Assembly (NCBI GenBank): GCA_020736575.1
Contig: JAGPYM010000004.1
Location: 310,001-374,000 of the forward strand
Length of the DNA: 64,000 nt
Direction: 5' to 3'
Source: Thelonectria olida
Taxonomy: Eukaryota > Ascomycota > Sordariomycetes > Hypocreales > Nectriaceae
Both the position numbers and the translations under genes were made by a program. Below, one piece after another: positions 35,685 to 47,815 of the stretch (position 1 is its first letter; each line of letters begins with the position of its first letter). The notes under the pieces were generated by a model. That model saw only the letters and a list, made by a program, of their open reading frames with translations, made no database searches and was not told where the DNA came from.

Positions 35685-38600
35685 GGTGGGCACTCGTAGG
35701 AGAGGTGAGGTTTGGGGAGGAGGAGGGCCCAGCCAAGGGGGGATTATTGTATTATGAATGAATGGAAAACAGAGAGAGAAAAAGAGTTGTTTGCTCAATA
35801 ATAAAAAGAACGAAGAATGACCTGGATGAACAATACTAGGAAAAAAGGGCAGTGAGATATGTTCCGGGGGACTGTTAAATAAAGGTTGAGAGAGCCTGAG
35901 AGGGCTGGAGTGGGCGGTTGTTGTCGAGCCCCGGCCCCTTCCATCCAGGATGCTTCATGCAAGGGCCCCCCAGCCACGGGAGGCGTCGAGTAGTAAATTT
36001 GGAGGGACCCGAATGGTGGGAGGATCTGCGAGACTCATCAACAGCGCGAGGTGCTTCTTCCTAGCGTGCGGGTGTGTCCTTGCAGGTGTGGAGGTGCCAC
36101 GGTGAGCGGGAGGCAGTAAGATGGAGAGAATACGATGCGGCGCCGATTGAGGAGGAGACGACGTAGGACAAGCTGTTCCCGCGCAACGTTACGTTACACG
36201 TTGATCGATATAGGCCGTGGACAGTTTGAATGTGTACTGGTGCAGGCAGCTTTGGCCGAGAAGGGGAGGTTGGTGGCAGTAGAGAGAGAAACGTGACCAA
36301 ATAGTCACTGTGAAGCTACCACAAGCAGCAGTTCAGCAAACAGATTGGAGTGCTGCTGGCTTGTTGCTTCTCGATGCTTTGCTACCGTAGCACCGGCCAG
36401 TGAGGCAGTCAAGACGAGACGGGACGAATCCTACGCGACCACGATGGAGGCCCAGCCAGGACGAGCTATGCGCGTAGCAAAAGCCGAGGGTCGAGAACCT
36501 GGGTCGAGGTTCGTGGGTCTGGAGCGGAGATCACTCCTCTCAGCCCTGGTGCTATAATTGTAACTGACTGGACTGGGCTGGGGCTGATGCGGTCGACGGT
36601 GGATGTGATGGCAGGATGGATGACGGCCATGGGACCAACCGACTGAGGCTAATCGAGTGGAGTGAAGCTTCCGACGGACAGAGACGTGATGCTTCTGACC
36701 GATCCGTCGACCACGGTAAAATACCCGCGTCGACTCGGGCGAGGTGGATCGCCGCCGTCGAATCGATGCTGCTCGTCCGACGCGACGTGATGCAGCCCGT
36801 CAGCACCAACTGGAAACAAAAATGCAAAATAGAATAAAAAAAAAATCACGCCTCTTCTTCTTCTTGCCGCCGCTGCGAAAGTGATTCAGCTGTTGGTGGC
36901 TTGATGAATGTATTCGTAGTTGCCATTTGCTTGGTTTGGAATTGATTGCTCGACAAACGTGATGATGTGTATCCAAGCTGTTGGTCACACACTCGCTCGC
37001 TCATCAAACACACACGTTCTCGCCCAGCCTTACTATTCGCATGCAGCGTCCTCGCAGCAGCTCCCATCCAACGACGCTGCAGCTCTCCGTCGCACATGAT
37101 ACTTGGTCCTGCATCGTCACACATCGCACATTCACACATTCGGCGCCATCGCAGTCAATCAGCCGTTCGAGGCAGCCATCAGTCACTCGCTGAGTCGCCA
37201 ACATGAACCCATTCAAAGCCCGTTGGCTGAGCCTGATCCTCTCGGCGGGCACCTGTAAGCGGACTGATATTGCAGAGTAGCATGATCGTCCCTTGGCCCT
37301 TGTGTGAAGGATCCCCAGACGTGCAAGCCATGCACCAATTTCATTCGTTCAAAAGAAGTCCAGCGCGCGTGCATGCATCGTCCCTTCATCAACCTTTTGC
37401 CTCCCCTTCAGATAAATGAGCCTCTTGAAAGGATTCAGATTTCAGGGTCACTCGCCAAACCACTCAACATGGCTGACATGCATCTCGAAACAACCTACTG
37501 TGCGTCTAATTCTCGTGCATATTGCGAGGCCACGACCCGGGAGCAACGGCATCCCGTCTGCTTGTTTGTTAATGATCGACAAGGGGGGGGACTAATCGCC
37601 GCAAAAAAGGGGCCAAAGGGCAGACAGAGTTCAAGACAATCAAGGCATTGAACAGAGCACTCGAGACATCTCCACCGAGGCAGGGAGGGAGCAAGCGAGC
37701 AACTTACCCCTCAGAGGCCCCTTCGAGTTTCCTCTGTCAGTGGTTGGTCTGCCATGCAGGGAGACGGCATTTCTATTCAGGCGCCAGCAATAGACAATTG
37801 CCGAGACGGGACAGGGCGTTATGAATGCTTCATCTTCATTCCATTCCATTCCCGTCATGGATGGCGGCGGTACTGGATAGTAGCCTTGACTACTTTGGGC
37901 AGCGCCGTCTGGAATTCGAGACGTTGACAGAATGACAGCTCCCGAAATAACAAAAAGTCTGGTAATAACCAATAAAGAAATTCGGGAATCTTTTTGGAAA
38001 CTTGAAACGACGTTGCCCTGTGACGTCGCCGTCTGTCAATTCTCAAAACAAGGCGCCTCTCATCCAAAGGTGGAAAGACGAGCGAATGAGCCTCAAGAAT
38101 GGGGACACTGGAAAATCGCTGACTAATACGCTTTAGGCACACACATCAAAGCCACCATCCGTCAGCCACCATGTTAATCCATCACAATATCTCATTGGGA
38201 CCTTTGTGTGTGCAATTATGCAACAGTTCGTATTCGTAGATTCGTCAGTCACCGAGAATGTTCTCCTTCTTTGACTGAACACGTAAATATTGTCCACACA
38301 AAGACACACTGACTGTGAACAAAGGCTAGGCACCCTGAATGTATCCTATTCAACTGCTGAGCAATCAAGTTTGGCCCCTTTTGGCTGCAAATCACCACTT
38401 AGCGGTAACTACCTCCTCCCTCTCAATAGACCGCCATCACGTGACCGCGTCGGACCCATACTTTTTGACTTCTCTGTCGCTCAGCCAAGGAGTTACCACC
38501 TCTACACAAACCACTTCACACCTTGCTGCATCATCGCTTCGTGAGACAACCAGCCATCCCGCAATTGACGAGACGCCGCGAACTCACGTAAATCACTGCA

Positions 38601-38752
38601 GCGACAAAGCGACCGACTTTGTCCCCTCGCGACGCGAATTGCTGCGGCTGCAAACAACGCGTTTCCGACGCCGAAGCGGCGACAAGACTTTGCGGCGACA
38701 CAATCCGCCACCAAGTCAGCGACCTTTCGCAAACCAGCTTCAACCTTCCAAC
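35685..38752. other. Intergenic 3.1 kb: hexosaminidase promoter and nab2 leader
   Basis: No complete gene. A possible orphan first exon is listed separately at 37203. A CATTCCATTCCATTCC run lies at 37838-37853. The frame open from 38339 into nab2 is upstream leader, not needed for the Nab2 N-terminus. Other frames lack support. Confidence 0.55.
37203..37427 (+). other. Orphan short ORF with possible intron
   Basis: ATG at 37203 in good context encodes MNPFKARWLSLILSAGT, then a GTAAGC donor at 37255. Splicing to the acceptor ending ATCCCCAG at 37318 continues in frame to a TGA near 37427, for about 51 residues. The N-terminus recalls the start of nodulin-like major facilitator proteins, but no transporter body follows. 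It could be a remnant, a short peptide gene, or chance. Confidence 0.25.
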
Positions 38753-40254
38753 ATGGCGATCGAAGTCAGCCTAAACACTCCCCTAGGGGATGCCCTCATC
38801 TCCGCCATACAACCCAAGATCGTCGAGGTCGGATGGGGAACCGGTGGCGCTGATGACCAAGCCCTTGCCGAGTACGTTGTCCTTATGCTCGGCAACAACC
38901 AGACGCAGGAGCAGATCGCATCAGAACTTTCAAGCGACCTGCTCAACCTGGGCCCCGATGATCCGAGCACTCACGAGTTCACGAAATGGCTATTCGAGCA
39001 TCTCGAGCATCTCGATAGACAAATCAACGGGGGTGACAATGCGATGGCCGGAGCACCTCAAGAGGGCGCTTCAGCCGAAATGGATATGGATATGGCTTCT
39101 ACAGATGTATCAGGACTTAATGCGTACGCTCCCCTTTTCAATAGGCCCGCGCATTCATTTTACTAACTTGCGACAGACCTACTGGCCCTCGCTCAATGCG
39201 CAACGGCAACAACAACAACCGTGGCGGTCGAGATAAGCGCATGTTTGGCCAAATGAACAAGGCCATGGATCGCTCCACCGACGGCGCCCTTCACCGCGTA
39301 CGAGGCACCGGAAACGAGCGTATCAACACTCATGGACGGACGCCACCTACTGGTCCCCGGTCAGCTCGAGGTGGAATGGGCAGAAACAACAACCGCGCTG
39401 CTAACATCCAAGCGGGCCTAGCTGGCATGGCTGCAGGAGGACCCCAAGCACAATGGATGATGCAGGGTGGTCAACCCAACCAAATGGAACTCGTTGCCAT
39501 GCTTGAACAACAGAACCAGATGATGTATCAGTTGTCACAACAGCTCATGGCTGGCGGCGGCCAAAGCAGCTACAACAACCGACGAGGAGGAAAGTCTGAT
39601 CGAGGACATGACCGCAACAACTTCCGGAGAAACCAGAACCGCGACAACAAGCAAGATGGAAATAAACCGACCGGGGAGGGTGAGGGCGAAGACGTCGCTA
39701 TGGGAGGCGCTAACCGCGACCCCCCCAACCCTGACGACACCGTTTGCAAGTACAACCTGAGGTGCACTAACAAGGACTGCAAGTTCGCCCATCAGTCACC
39801 GGCTGCACCGCCAGGCGCTTCTGTCGACGTCAACGACAACTGCACCTTTGGCGCCGCATGCAAGAACCGCAAATGTGTTGCCCGACACCCATCGCCGGCA
39901 GCCAGGCTTGCCCACCAAAGCGAACAGGACTGCAAATTCTTCCCCAACTGCCATAACCCACAATGCCCCTTCAAGCACCCATCAATGCCTTTGTGTCGAA
40001 ATGGAGCCGACTGCACGACGGAGGGCTGCAAGTTTACGCACGTTAAGACGAAGTGCAGGTTCAACCCCTGTCTCAACCCCAACTGCGCTTTTGCACACGA
40101 GGAAGGCCAACAAGGAGGGTTCAAGGATAAGGTATGGACTGCCGGAGGTGAAGAGCACGTGAGCGAAAGGAAGTTTGTGGATGACCAGGCCACTGAGGAG
40201 TTGGTCAAGCCTGACGAGGAGGGAATGAAGCAGGACACGGAGGTCATTGGTTAA
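38753..40254 (+). CDS. nab2: Nuclear poly(A)-RNA-binding protein Nab2
   Basis: Binds poly(A) and controls tail length and mRNA export; the orthologue of yeast Nab2 and human ZC3H14. Exons 38753-39123 and 39177-40254 (53-nt intron) give 482 residues. An N-terminal PWI-like helical domain covers about residues 1-95 (MAIEVSLNTPLGDAL start). A Gly/Asn/Arg-rich linker and a Gln/Met-rich stretch follow. Five Cx4-5Cx4-5Cx3H fingers lie between residues 314 and 431, for example CKYNLRCTNKDCKFAH and CRFNPCLNPNCAFAH. Yeast Nab2 has seven. The exon 2 sequence GAC CCC CCC AAC (seven C) stays in frame, a useful control for the frame breaks elsewhere. Confidence 0.95.
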
Positions 40255-40930
40255 AGGAGGAGGGGAACAAAAATAGGAAAGGCCTTGGAAGACAAACATG
40301 ATGTGAACAGTGCTGTGCAAAAAGCCGCAGAAGGGAGAATTCGGATAACGAGATAGAGGAGTGACGAAGGATATGTACTTTTATGGTTCTGATTCTAATG
40401 TCCTTGGCTGGGGGAGGCAGCGCATGGAAGGGCGTTTGGGAGTGAGTGGGGAGGGAATCTCGAGTTGAGTCTCCGGGGGACGAGTCAAAATGACCACTGG
40501 CTTCTTGCTCGTGCTCTCGGCATATCTATATAGAGGCCTACAAAAATGAATAGGCCAAGCTCGTGCATTTCTCTGATTTGGGTTGCACGATGGGGAAGAA
40601 TGCAAGATCCGGGGCTCACTGCCCTCCCCACGCACAATATGGTTCCTGTTACTGTTTGTATCGTGAAGTCAAGTTTAATCCCCATCGCGACCCTTTCATG
40701 TTGCCTTTGCTTGCTCGTGATTACAAATTCTTCTCATGACTGATCTGATGGAAGTCCATCCAATGCACGGATAATAGCGGCCCCGGATCTGGCGCCGCTC
40801 CGTCACGGGTCCTGACGCCGACAGACTCGTCCCACTTCAACCTCTCCTCGAAACCGTTCAAACCTCAAACAACTCGGCCATGCCCAATTGAGCTCTCAAC
40901 ACGGGCCGCAGGTGTGTACAAACCGCGGCC
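40255..40930. other. Intergenic: nab2 3' flank and hem14 leader
   Basis: About 680 nt. A four-codon upstream ORF at 40880-40891 is listed separately. Nothing else is seen. Confidence 0.6.
40880..40891 (+). promoter_or_regulatory. Upstream ORF (ATG-CCC-AAT-TGA) before hem14
   Basis: A minimal reading frame ending 39 nt before the hem14 ATG, if the transcript starts upstream of it. Such frames can lower initiation at the main start; here that is inferred only. Confidence 0.4.
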
Positions 40931-42832
40931 ATGACTCTTCTGACTTCTTTCTCCCCCTTCGCCATGTCGCGTCTTGCCGCGCGTCGCTTCAATTGCTGCG
41001 CATCGCGACGCACCCTCACATCAGCAGCAGCTCTCATCTCGACTCGACGACCCCGTGCTCTGCACGCAGCGGGCAAGCATGACCGAAATCAAGACGGCCG
41101 ACGATCATACGCTTCCGCTTCTGTCAATGCCAACATTGCAGTCCTCGGTGGTGGTCTGACGGGTCTTACAACCGCTTACTACCTCGCCAAGAAGCTCCCA
41201 TCTACAGCCAATATCACACTCTACGAGTCGAGCGACCGATTGGGTGGATGGGTTCGGACGGAACGACATCCTGTGAACGTTGGAGGAAAGAGGGGCACTG
41301 TTCTCTTCGAGCGCGGTCCTCGGTCAATGACGTCTTTGCACGGGAACTTCTGGCGCTACGATGATCTCGTGCTCTACGATCTGGTTCGAACGCCTTCGCA
41401 TATGGGCTTCTAGATACTCTGGCTAACATGTCGACGCCCAGTGCCTGGATCTTGGCCTTCGCTTCCAGACGCCTCCAGTGCTACCGCGATACATCTACTA
41501 CCCCGACCACTTGGTGCCGCTCCCGCCACACATCTCTATCTTCGACATCTTCCGCGAGCCCCTCTTCACCCAGAATATCCCCGCCGCCATGGTCATGTTC
41601 TTCAACAAGATGTTCAAGGCCAACGATCCCTCAAAAATCCCAAACAACGACATATCCATTTCCGACTGGATGCACGAGCTAACCAGTTCTCGACACGCCG
41701 CGGGGACCATGGCATCGGCAATGGTGCACGGCATCTACGGCGGCGACATTGAGAAGCTCAGCGCCCGCAGCGTGTTTGATCGCTTCTTCTGGAATTGGTA
41801 TCTCCCGGAACCTGGCTTCGGCAGACGTAATATGCCGTTGGTCGAGACGGAGATCCTCAAAACCCTGGGCAGGGACAAGCAGATCCAGCAGATGGCCCTG
41901 AAGCCTAAGGGCGCCCTTATTGATTTTGGCGAGGCTGGTATGCAGTCGCTTACTGATGCGTTGGCGGCTGTGCTCAAGGAGCAGAGCAATGTGACCATTA
42001 AGCTGAATTCACCGGTGGCGTCTATCAGACACGACACAGTCAAGGACAGAGTCCAGGTGAGCATTTCCTCTCCCCACAATTGAATTGGGGTACTGACCGC
42101 TGTGATTCTTTCTAGGTTGCTTCTAAACACAAAGATCAACGTCCTGAGAGCTATCACAAGGTTATTTCAACCATCACAGCCCAGGACCTCGCTAGCGCCG
42201 CGAATGGCAGCCTTCAAACCCTCGCCAAGTCCGAGTCTGTGGATATCATGACGGTCAACCTCTGGTTCCCGGAGGAGAACATCAAGCCTCCGGGTACTGG
42301 CTACCTCATCCCCGGCACCGTCTGGCCCGAAGTCAACCCCGAACACGTCCTCGGCGTCTTCTTCGACTCGGACGTCCAGGCCCGCGGCCCCGACGAACCA
42401 GCCGGCACAAAGCTCTTCGTCCTCATGGGCGGCCACTACTACAAGCGGCCTGGCGCCTCCCCTCCCTCCGAGGAAGAAGCCATCCGCCAGGCCCGCGCCG
42501 TCCTCGAGCGCCACCTCGGCATCGCTCGCGACATGCCCTGCCACGCCGTCGCCCGCCTCGCCAAGAACTGCATCCCCCAGCACTACGTCGGCCACCAGGA
42601 GCGCATGGTCGAGGCCCACCGCGAGCTCCGCGACGCCTACAACGGCCGTCTCGCCGTCGCCGGAGGGTCGTACACGCGCATCGGCACCGTGGCTGCCCTG
42701 CGCGCCGCGTACGATATCGCGACCCATATGACGCAAGACAACTGGCTGGAGGTCACGGGCATTGACGATATTGCGTCTGGCGCCTTTAGCTTTACTACGC
42801 TGGCCGAAGATGAAGTTCCTGTGCGGCTATAG
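40931..42832 (+). CDS. hem14: Protoporphyrinogen oxidase (haem biosynthesis)
   Basis: Oxidises protoporphyrinogen IX to protoporphyrin IX at the mitochondrial inner membrane, the step before ferrochelatase. Exons are 40931-41383, 41442-42056 and 42116-42832, giving 594 residues. A long Arg/Ser/Ala-rich presequence (about 60 residues) fits mitochondrial import. The FAD dinucleotide motif is GGGLTG (73-78) in AVLGGGLTGLTTAYYLAKK, with the acidic end of the second strand at YESSDRLGGW. The segment FERGPRSM and the C-terminal IGTVAALRAAYDIA are family-typical. A second Met at 40964 is an alternative start. The last exon is far richer in G/C-ending codons than the first two. Confidence 0.95.
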
Positions 42833-43306
42833 AAACTGAGCATGATGTTGCGTGTGTGTGGTGTAGAAAGGGGGTTATAGAGGAAACTCGAAAATTAAAA
42901 TGGCGAATCGGACAAGGGTTAAAGAAGGAAAAGGGGCCGTTTCTCAGCTCAACGTCATGAGTACTCATATTAGGTACCTTGTATAACTACGTTTTTCTAG
43001 ATAAATCAGAGAGAGAGATGGTTTTATCAGGAGACAACATACAAGTCTAGATATCTCACATGTGCTGAATGTGGATTCTCAACACGTCAGTCAACGGGGG
43101 CCATAGCCATTGTACTTGAAGAAAAGAATCAATGTTTTTCATTGTGAAGTATCATTAAGGCTTCTTTTTAAAACAAACACCCAACCCAATCACCGTTGCC
43201 AGCTGTGGACCGTCCTGTTCTCTCTCTCCAAAACTCAGTTGCGCCCACCCCATGTGTTGATGCTTTCTTCTACCTTTCCCCTGTGGCTGGGAACCTGCCA
43301 GCCCCG
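42833..43306. other. Convergent 3' flanks
   Basis: About 470 A/T-rich nt between hem14 and med14 3' ends. No feature is recognised. Confidence 0.6.
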
Positions 43307-46300
43307 TCATTGCGCGTCGACCAACGACCGCATGGCGCCGTCGATGGCTCTGAGCATGTGCACGACGCCCGAGTTGGGCCTAGCAGTGGCGCCTGTGCCC
43401 AGCCCATGCCAATTTTCGCCCTTTGTCTCCCAGAGGACCTTGAGTAAGGGCGTGAACTCGTCCTCGGGAACGACGTCTGCTCCCGAGGCGACACGCCAGA
43501 GATGCCACCAAGGTTCACCACGGCGAACCTTTATGCGGACTTCGAGGGTGACCTGTCGCGCCTGTTGGTGCTTGGGGGGGCCCCCGGTCCACCTATGGTG
43601 TAATGGATGGTAAACCAGTCGATGTTCTTCATGGAGAACTCGACTCGCCCTCGTCGCTGTGCTTGGATGTCGCCCCACGCGGTTTCGATTTGCTGGAGCA
43701 CGTTCATGGCAGGTAGAGAAGACGGCAGCCAGACCATCAGAGCCTCAATGCCACCCTCAACGTTCACCAGTGTCCGCATAAGATCGACAACTCTGAGGTG
43801 GGGATTGCCCTGTAGCAGCTTGATATCAATGTCTTTCTCAGAAAGATTCAATGTGACTCCCTGCCGTTGGGGAGCTGGTGGATTATCGCCGCCCGCATTT
43901 CTCACGGGCTCAGCGTATGAGAAGCTCACTTCTCGAAGGGACACCTTTTCGGCCTGAATGGTTTCCTTCGCCTTGTCCATCGACTCCATGAAGTTGACGA
44001 ACCGATCAACTGCCTGAACTCGGGATTTCAGCTGAAGTAAAATCGGCTCTCCAACTCCATGGCGCATGCGAAGAAGGAACTCGCCTCTTTCGGGCGAGTA
44101 GAAGACGTTGCGGTCGACCGTGCGCTTTAGAGCAGTATACCTGTTAGGCCTGCGCACTTTGATGATGGCATCTGATGTGCACGTCAGGGGAGTGGTGACA
44201 CCATCTTGAGAGGATGATGAACTCTTCGCGTGGGTCTGAACACCCTTGAACTGGATGGTGACGATGTCGTTCGCCCACGGCTGCCTTTTAGACATGTTGT
44301 GTCCAGTCATTGTGCCCACGATTGATGGGAGCTGCTCAGCACCAAGCTCAGTACTAAGCTCCTCGATGCCCGTGGTCCCACGCTCTACCCTGTCAAACAC
44401 CATGGATGGGAAAATGCCCGACAAGGCAATCTCGATCGACGGAAGCTGAACGTGCTGCGGCATTGACCAGTTCCTGACGTGATTAGGCCGGCTCTTGATA
44501 CTGTGTCGATGAAGCTCGCGCATGTCGACTGCCTGCGCAATCATGCCGGTAACGAACAAGGTCAGTTTATTCCAGAAACTGCCTGAGAGGTCTGGATAGC
44601 CCTTGTTCAGGGGTAGCTTGGCTCGAAACCTTGTGGCCTGGTTTGGAACATCGCGATTGCTAAGAATTGGGTTAATAAACCGACACTTCGCGACGACGAG
44701 ACAAAATTTCAACTTACACATCGAGAAGCCACCATTCATCACCATCAAGGCTAAGCATCACCATAACGAACCAGTTCGGGCCCCATCCATCCCTCTGTAG
44801 CCAGATGGTCTTGGTCCTTGCGCTTGTTCTGGTGAAAGATCGGAGCTCATCGTTCTTTAAGGGGCATTTTTCAGTCCTCCATCCCATGGTACTACCGCGG
44901 CGATTGAGCTCGTCTTCAGTAAAACCGCACCGGACATTTTCTAGACATAACACGCCGTCGTCCCTTGGGTTCTTCCCGTTGTTGAGCTGGAGCTCGGACT
45001 GATATGTGAACTTGGAGTGTGGCTTGACAGCGAAGAGGCCTGTTGTGGGCTCAATCAGCAGCGCCGCACTATCCTTGAAACCGACTTGTACGGTTAGGGA
45101 GGACTCAGCTGGATTCGACTGAGATATGTTCAAGACCATGCCAGCTTCACGGTTGGCAAATCGGGAAGCCCCCAGTAGCTTGGTGTGAATACTGCCGAGA
45201 ACGTGTTCGACGTGGCGTCCAATCACTGTTCGAAGAAGCTTCTCTACTGACAGGTTGTCTGAGTCGAGTGGTATTTCCGCATCTCTGACCTCCTCGTTGT
45301 CCCGATACCACTTTGCTGCCAAATGGCTTGAGGCTTTTGAGGCAGCGTCCTTGCTTTGTTTTCGACTGCTGTTAACTGCAATCAAAACCCAACTCTTCGG
45401 CTCAGTCGGGGGGGCCCGTGAGGTCCAATATTGGATTGCTAGAGCCCGGTTGAGGGGCTCAACCATCAGTGTACCCGTCCATGCGCCCCTGCTGAGTTGG
45501 ATCGCTTGACGCTTGAGTTCATTCAGTTTGTGAGTGAGGACAAACTCGTGGAGGAATTGATAACACCCAGCCAATCCATCCTTGCTGAGGACGTCATTAA
45601 CATACGCCTCGAGATAGTTCTTCAATGACTCGGGAAGACTTGATGCGGATGGGCTAAAGTTGAATCTGAAATCAATGAACCAGAACTGCTTTTCAAAATC
45701 TTCATCTGCAATTGTAAGATCGACCTCGAATTCGCCCGGAACCTTGAAAGTGACTCGGCCTGAGCCAATTTTATAGTTTCGGAAAGGAGGCGGGATCTTG
45801 TCGAAATCGTCCAAATTCAGTCGTAATGATAGTAGCGTGTCGAGATCATTAACCCATTTGAGTTGCTCATCAGGTGTCAATGCTGGCGGCTCAATGTATT
45901 GAAGCTGTGAAGATATTAGCTCTGATGACCCCTGCAAGAAAGTCAAGCACCTACATCCGGCATCCAGGCGGCCTTTCCAGTTGAGAGAACTTGGAGAGCG
46001 GTTTTAAGATCAGGACTTGGCATACGGGCGAATGTCAAATCCCGCTTAACGTTCATCGTATTATCAAGGGCTGCGTCGAAGAGCATTCGCTGCTGGTCGA
46101 TATGGAACTTCAAGTCGATGAGCTTGCTGACCATTTCGGATTTCCTGCTCCATTCCGTAATGACGAGGGCCTTGACCCATTTGGTATGCATATCTTGGGC
46201 AAAGTTCAGCAACGTTGCCTTCTTTCGAAGATTCTCGTTTGACGTATCGTCTGGGATATTACTGGGGAGTGTGGAGTTTCCGTTGGTGGCAGAAGCGGGA

Positions 46301-46656
46301 AGTGGTATCTTGGCGAGTTCGGCAATCTTGTCCTGGAGGGCGTTGTGCGTCGTTTGAGCCAGTCGTGTGAGGAGAAGTGATAGAGGGACGAATCCCTGGG
46401 TGATGTGAACAATTTCATCGGGGAGATCGTTCATTCTCGGTGTCGTCTCGATTGGGTCTTGACCTGAAGGTGGTTGTTGTGACCCATTGATCGCATTTCC
46501 AGCGCCAGCACCTGCGAGCGCGGCTTGGCCCTTATCCAAAACATTCTGCTGTCCGGCAGCGCCCGCACCATTTACACCGTGGTGCTTAGAATCTCGGTCA
46601 TGATCGGTGCGCGCGCCATTTTGGCCGCTATTTTCCATGTTGATGACGCCCGGCAT
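43307..46656 (-). CDS. med14: Mediator complex subunit 14 (Rgr1), with a frame break near the C-terminus
   Basis: Scaffold subunit joining the head, middle and tail of Mediator. Exons are 46656-45955, 45904-44718 and 44659-43307. The MED14 core begins near residue 77 (PDEIVHITQGFVPLSLLLTRL) and continues through LQYIEPPALTPDEQ and GVTLNLSEKDIDIKLLQGNPHL. After NIDWFTIHYTIGGPGAPP the zero frame stops 13 codons later, but a -1 shift at 43573-43579 opens KHQQARQVTLEVRIKVRR and runs to a family-like C-terminus. The shifted product has 1080 residues, the unshifted one 1005. One missing C in the G5C7 run, or -1 frameshifting, explains this. No intron of reasonable size does. N-terminal 75 residues are low-complexity. 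Confidence 0.92.
43573..43579 (-). other. C_CCC_CCA heptamer at the med14 frame break
   Basis: On the minus strand the zero frame reads GGG GCC CCC CCA AGC. Slippage by one base on C_CCC_CCA gives AAG as the next codon and enters the conserved C-terminal frame. The run is seven C; eight would remove the break. A seven-C run at 45408-45414 in the same gene is in frame. Confidence 0.6.
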
Positions 46657-47815
46657 TCAATGATCCTCGTGGCCCGGGTGCTCCTGAAGGCAGACAGAAC
46701 GGACTCTGCGTCCCCCGGGAGCGTAGCGGACGTAGCTCGTTGTGTCGTTATCTGCGTCTTTGTGTGTGATGGAGAGGAAGTTGAAGGCCCTTAGGGATGA
46801 GCTCCGCACTGCTCTACGGTCCCGATGACCTACACCGAGGGCAATACTGTGTCGGCGCAAGAGGAAATCGAAACAACAATTGGCGAGAGAATAGGAGCGA
46901 GAGTGATAACTGTAAGGAAGGCTCCGCCGTCGCGGCTTCGCGTGGTGATGGGTCAGGTTCGCGCGGCGAAAATGATGTTATCGGGGGAGCCCGAACGCAG
47001 GGGGCGCGACAATAATGCTCGAAATCGGGTGTCGCTTGGTATCGTTGAGCACAGGAGAGGGCTTCTGTCGTCTGATATGGGGAGCAGGGAGTATTGGGTT
47101 AACGCGACGGTGCGCACTTGATGAAAGGATAATATGATGCGGGTGGTCGTGGCAATCAGGGCGTCTTTGACGGCAAGAAACAAAGCCTTCAAGGTGTAAC
47201 GATGGGTAACAGGCGGTCATGTGAGTTGCCACGCACAGACCAAGCCTACCAAAGGGTCCCGTCATTTAAGAGCACGCGAAAGTTAGAATTTGGCGTAGAG
47301 TGGGCGATTAGGTCAGCAGAGCCGAGCCTGTCAGGCCCGCCGCAGCATCATGGATGTAAGTGGAGTGGGGTTCCTCAAATCCTCAACATCATCATCAGGA
47401 TATCTCCAGAACGAGGCACTAAGAGTATCTACCTAAGTCAATCAAAACATTCACTCTGGCTTTGAGGCGCGTTGAACCGCACTTCCTAGATTGGAGTAAG
47501 AAACTTTTTTGCTCTACATTACCATCTTGCAGGGCCTTGAGCAAAACTTCATCACTGATACATCTAATAAAGTCCAAAGGTCATTGCCAAAACTCTCGCC
47601 AGAACCCCTCCAATTTTTCATCGTTTGTATATCATAACTTGTCATCTATCGCCGATGCCGTACACGTCGTTTGCAGTACCAAGTGTCACTATCCGGGATC
47701 GTTGCGGGTGTTGCCGGAAGCCGTAGAATTAACTGAAGAACATTGTTACCAAGACCATTCCCCCATCCTTGTCGGATACCCAAGGCTACTCGAGTTTAGA
47801 GTTTGCCTTCGTTAC
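46657..47815. other. Intergenic: med14 promoter and G6PD 3' flank
   Basis: About 1.2 kb between two minus-strand genes. Open frames on both strands (60-160 codons) have no family resemblance. Confidence 0.6.

Noticed and set aside
35685..35798. Longer N-terminus for the hexosaminidase
   Set aside because: The extension begins at TTG, not ATG. The first ATG at 35684 gives a proper signal peptide.
38339..38752. In-frame extension upstream of the Nab2 start
   Set aside because: The conserved N-terminal domain begins at the ATG at 38753; the upstream residues have no family counterpart and fit a leader.
42167..42736. 189-codon antisense frame in hem14
   Set aside because: Same cause; the plus-strand product is an unmistakable protoporphyrinogen oxidase.
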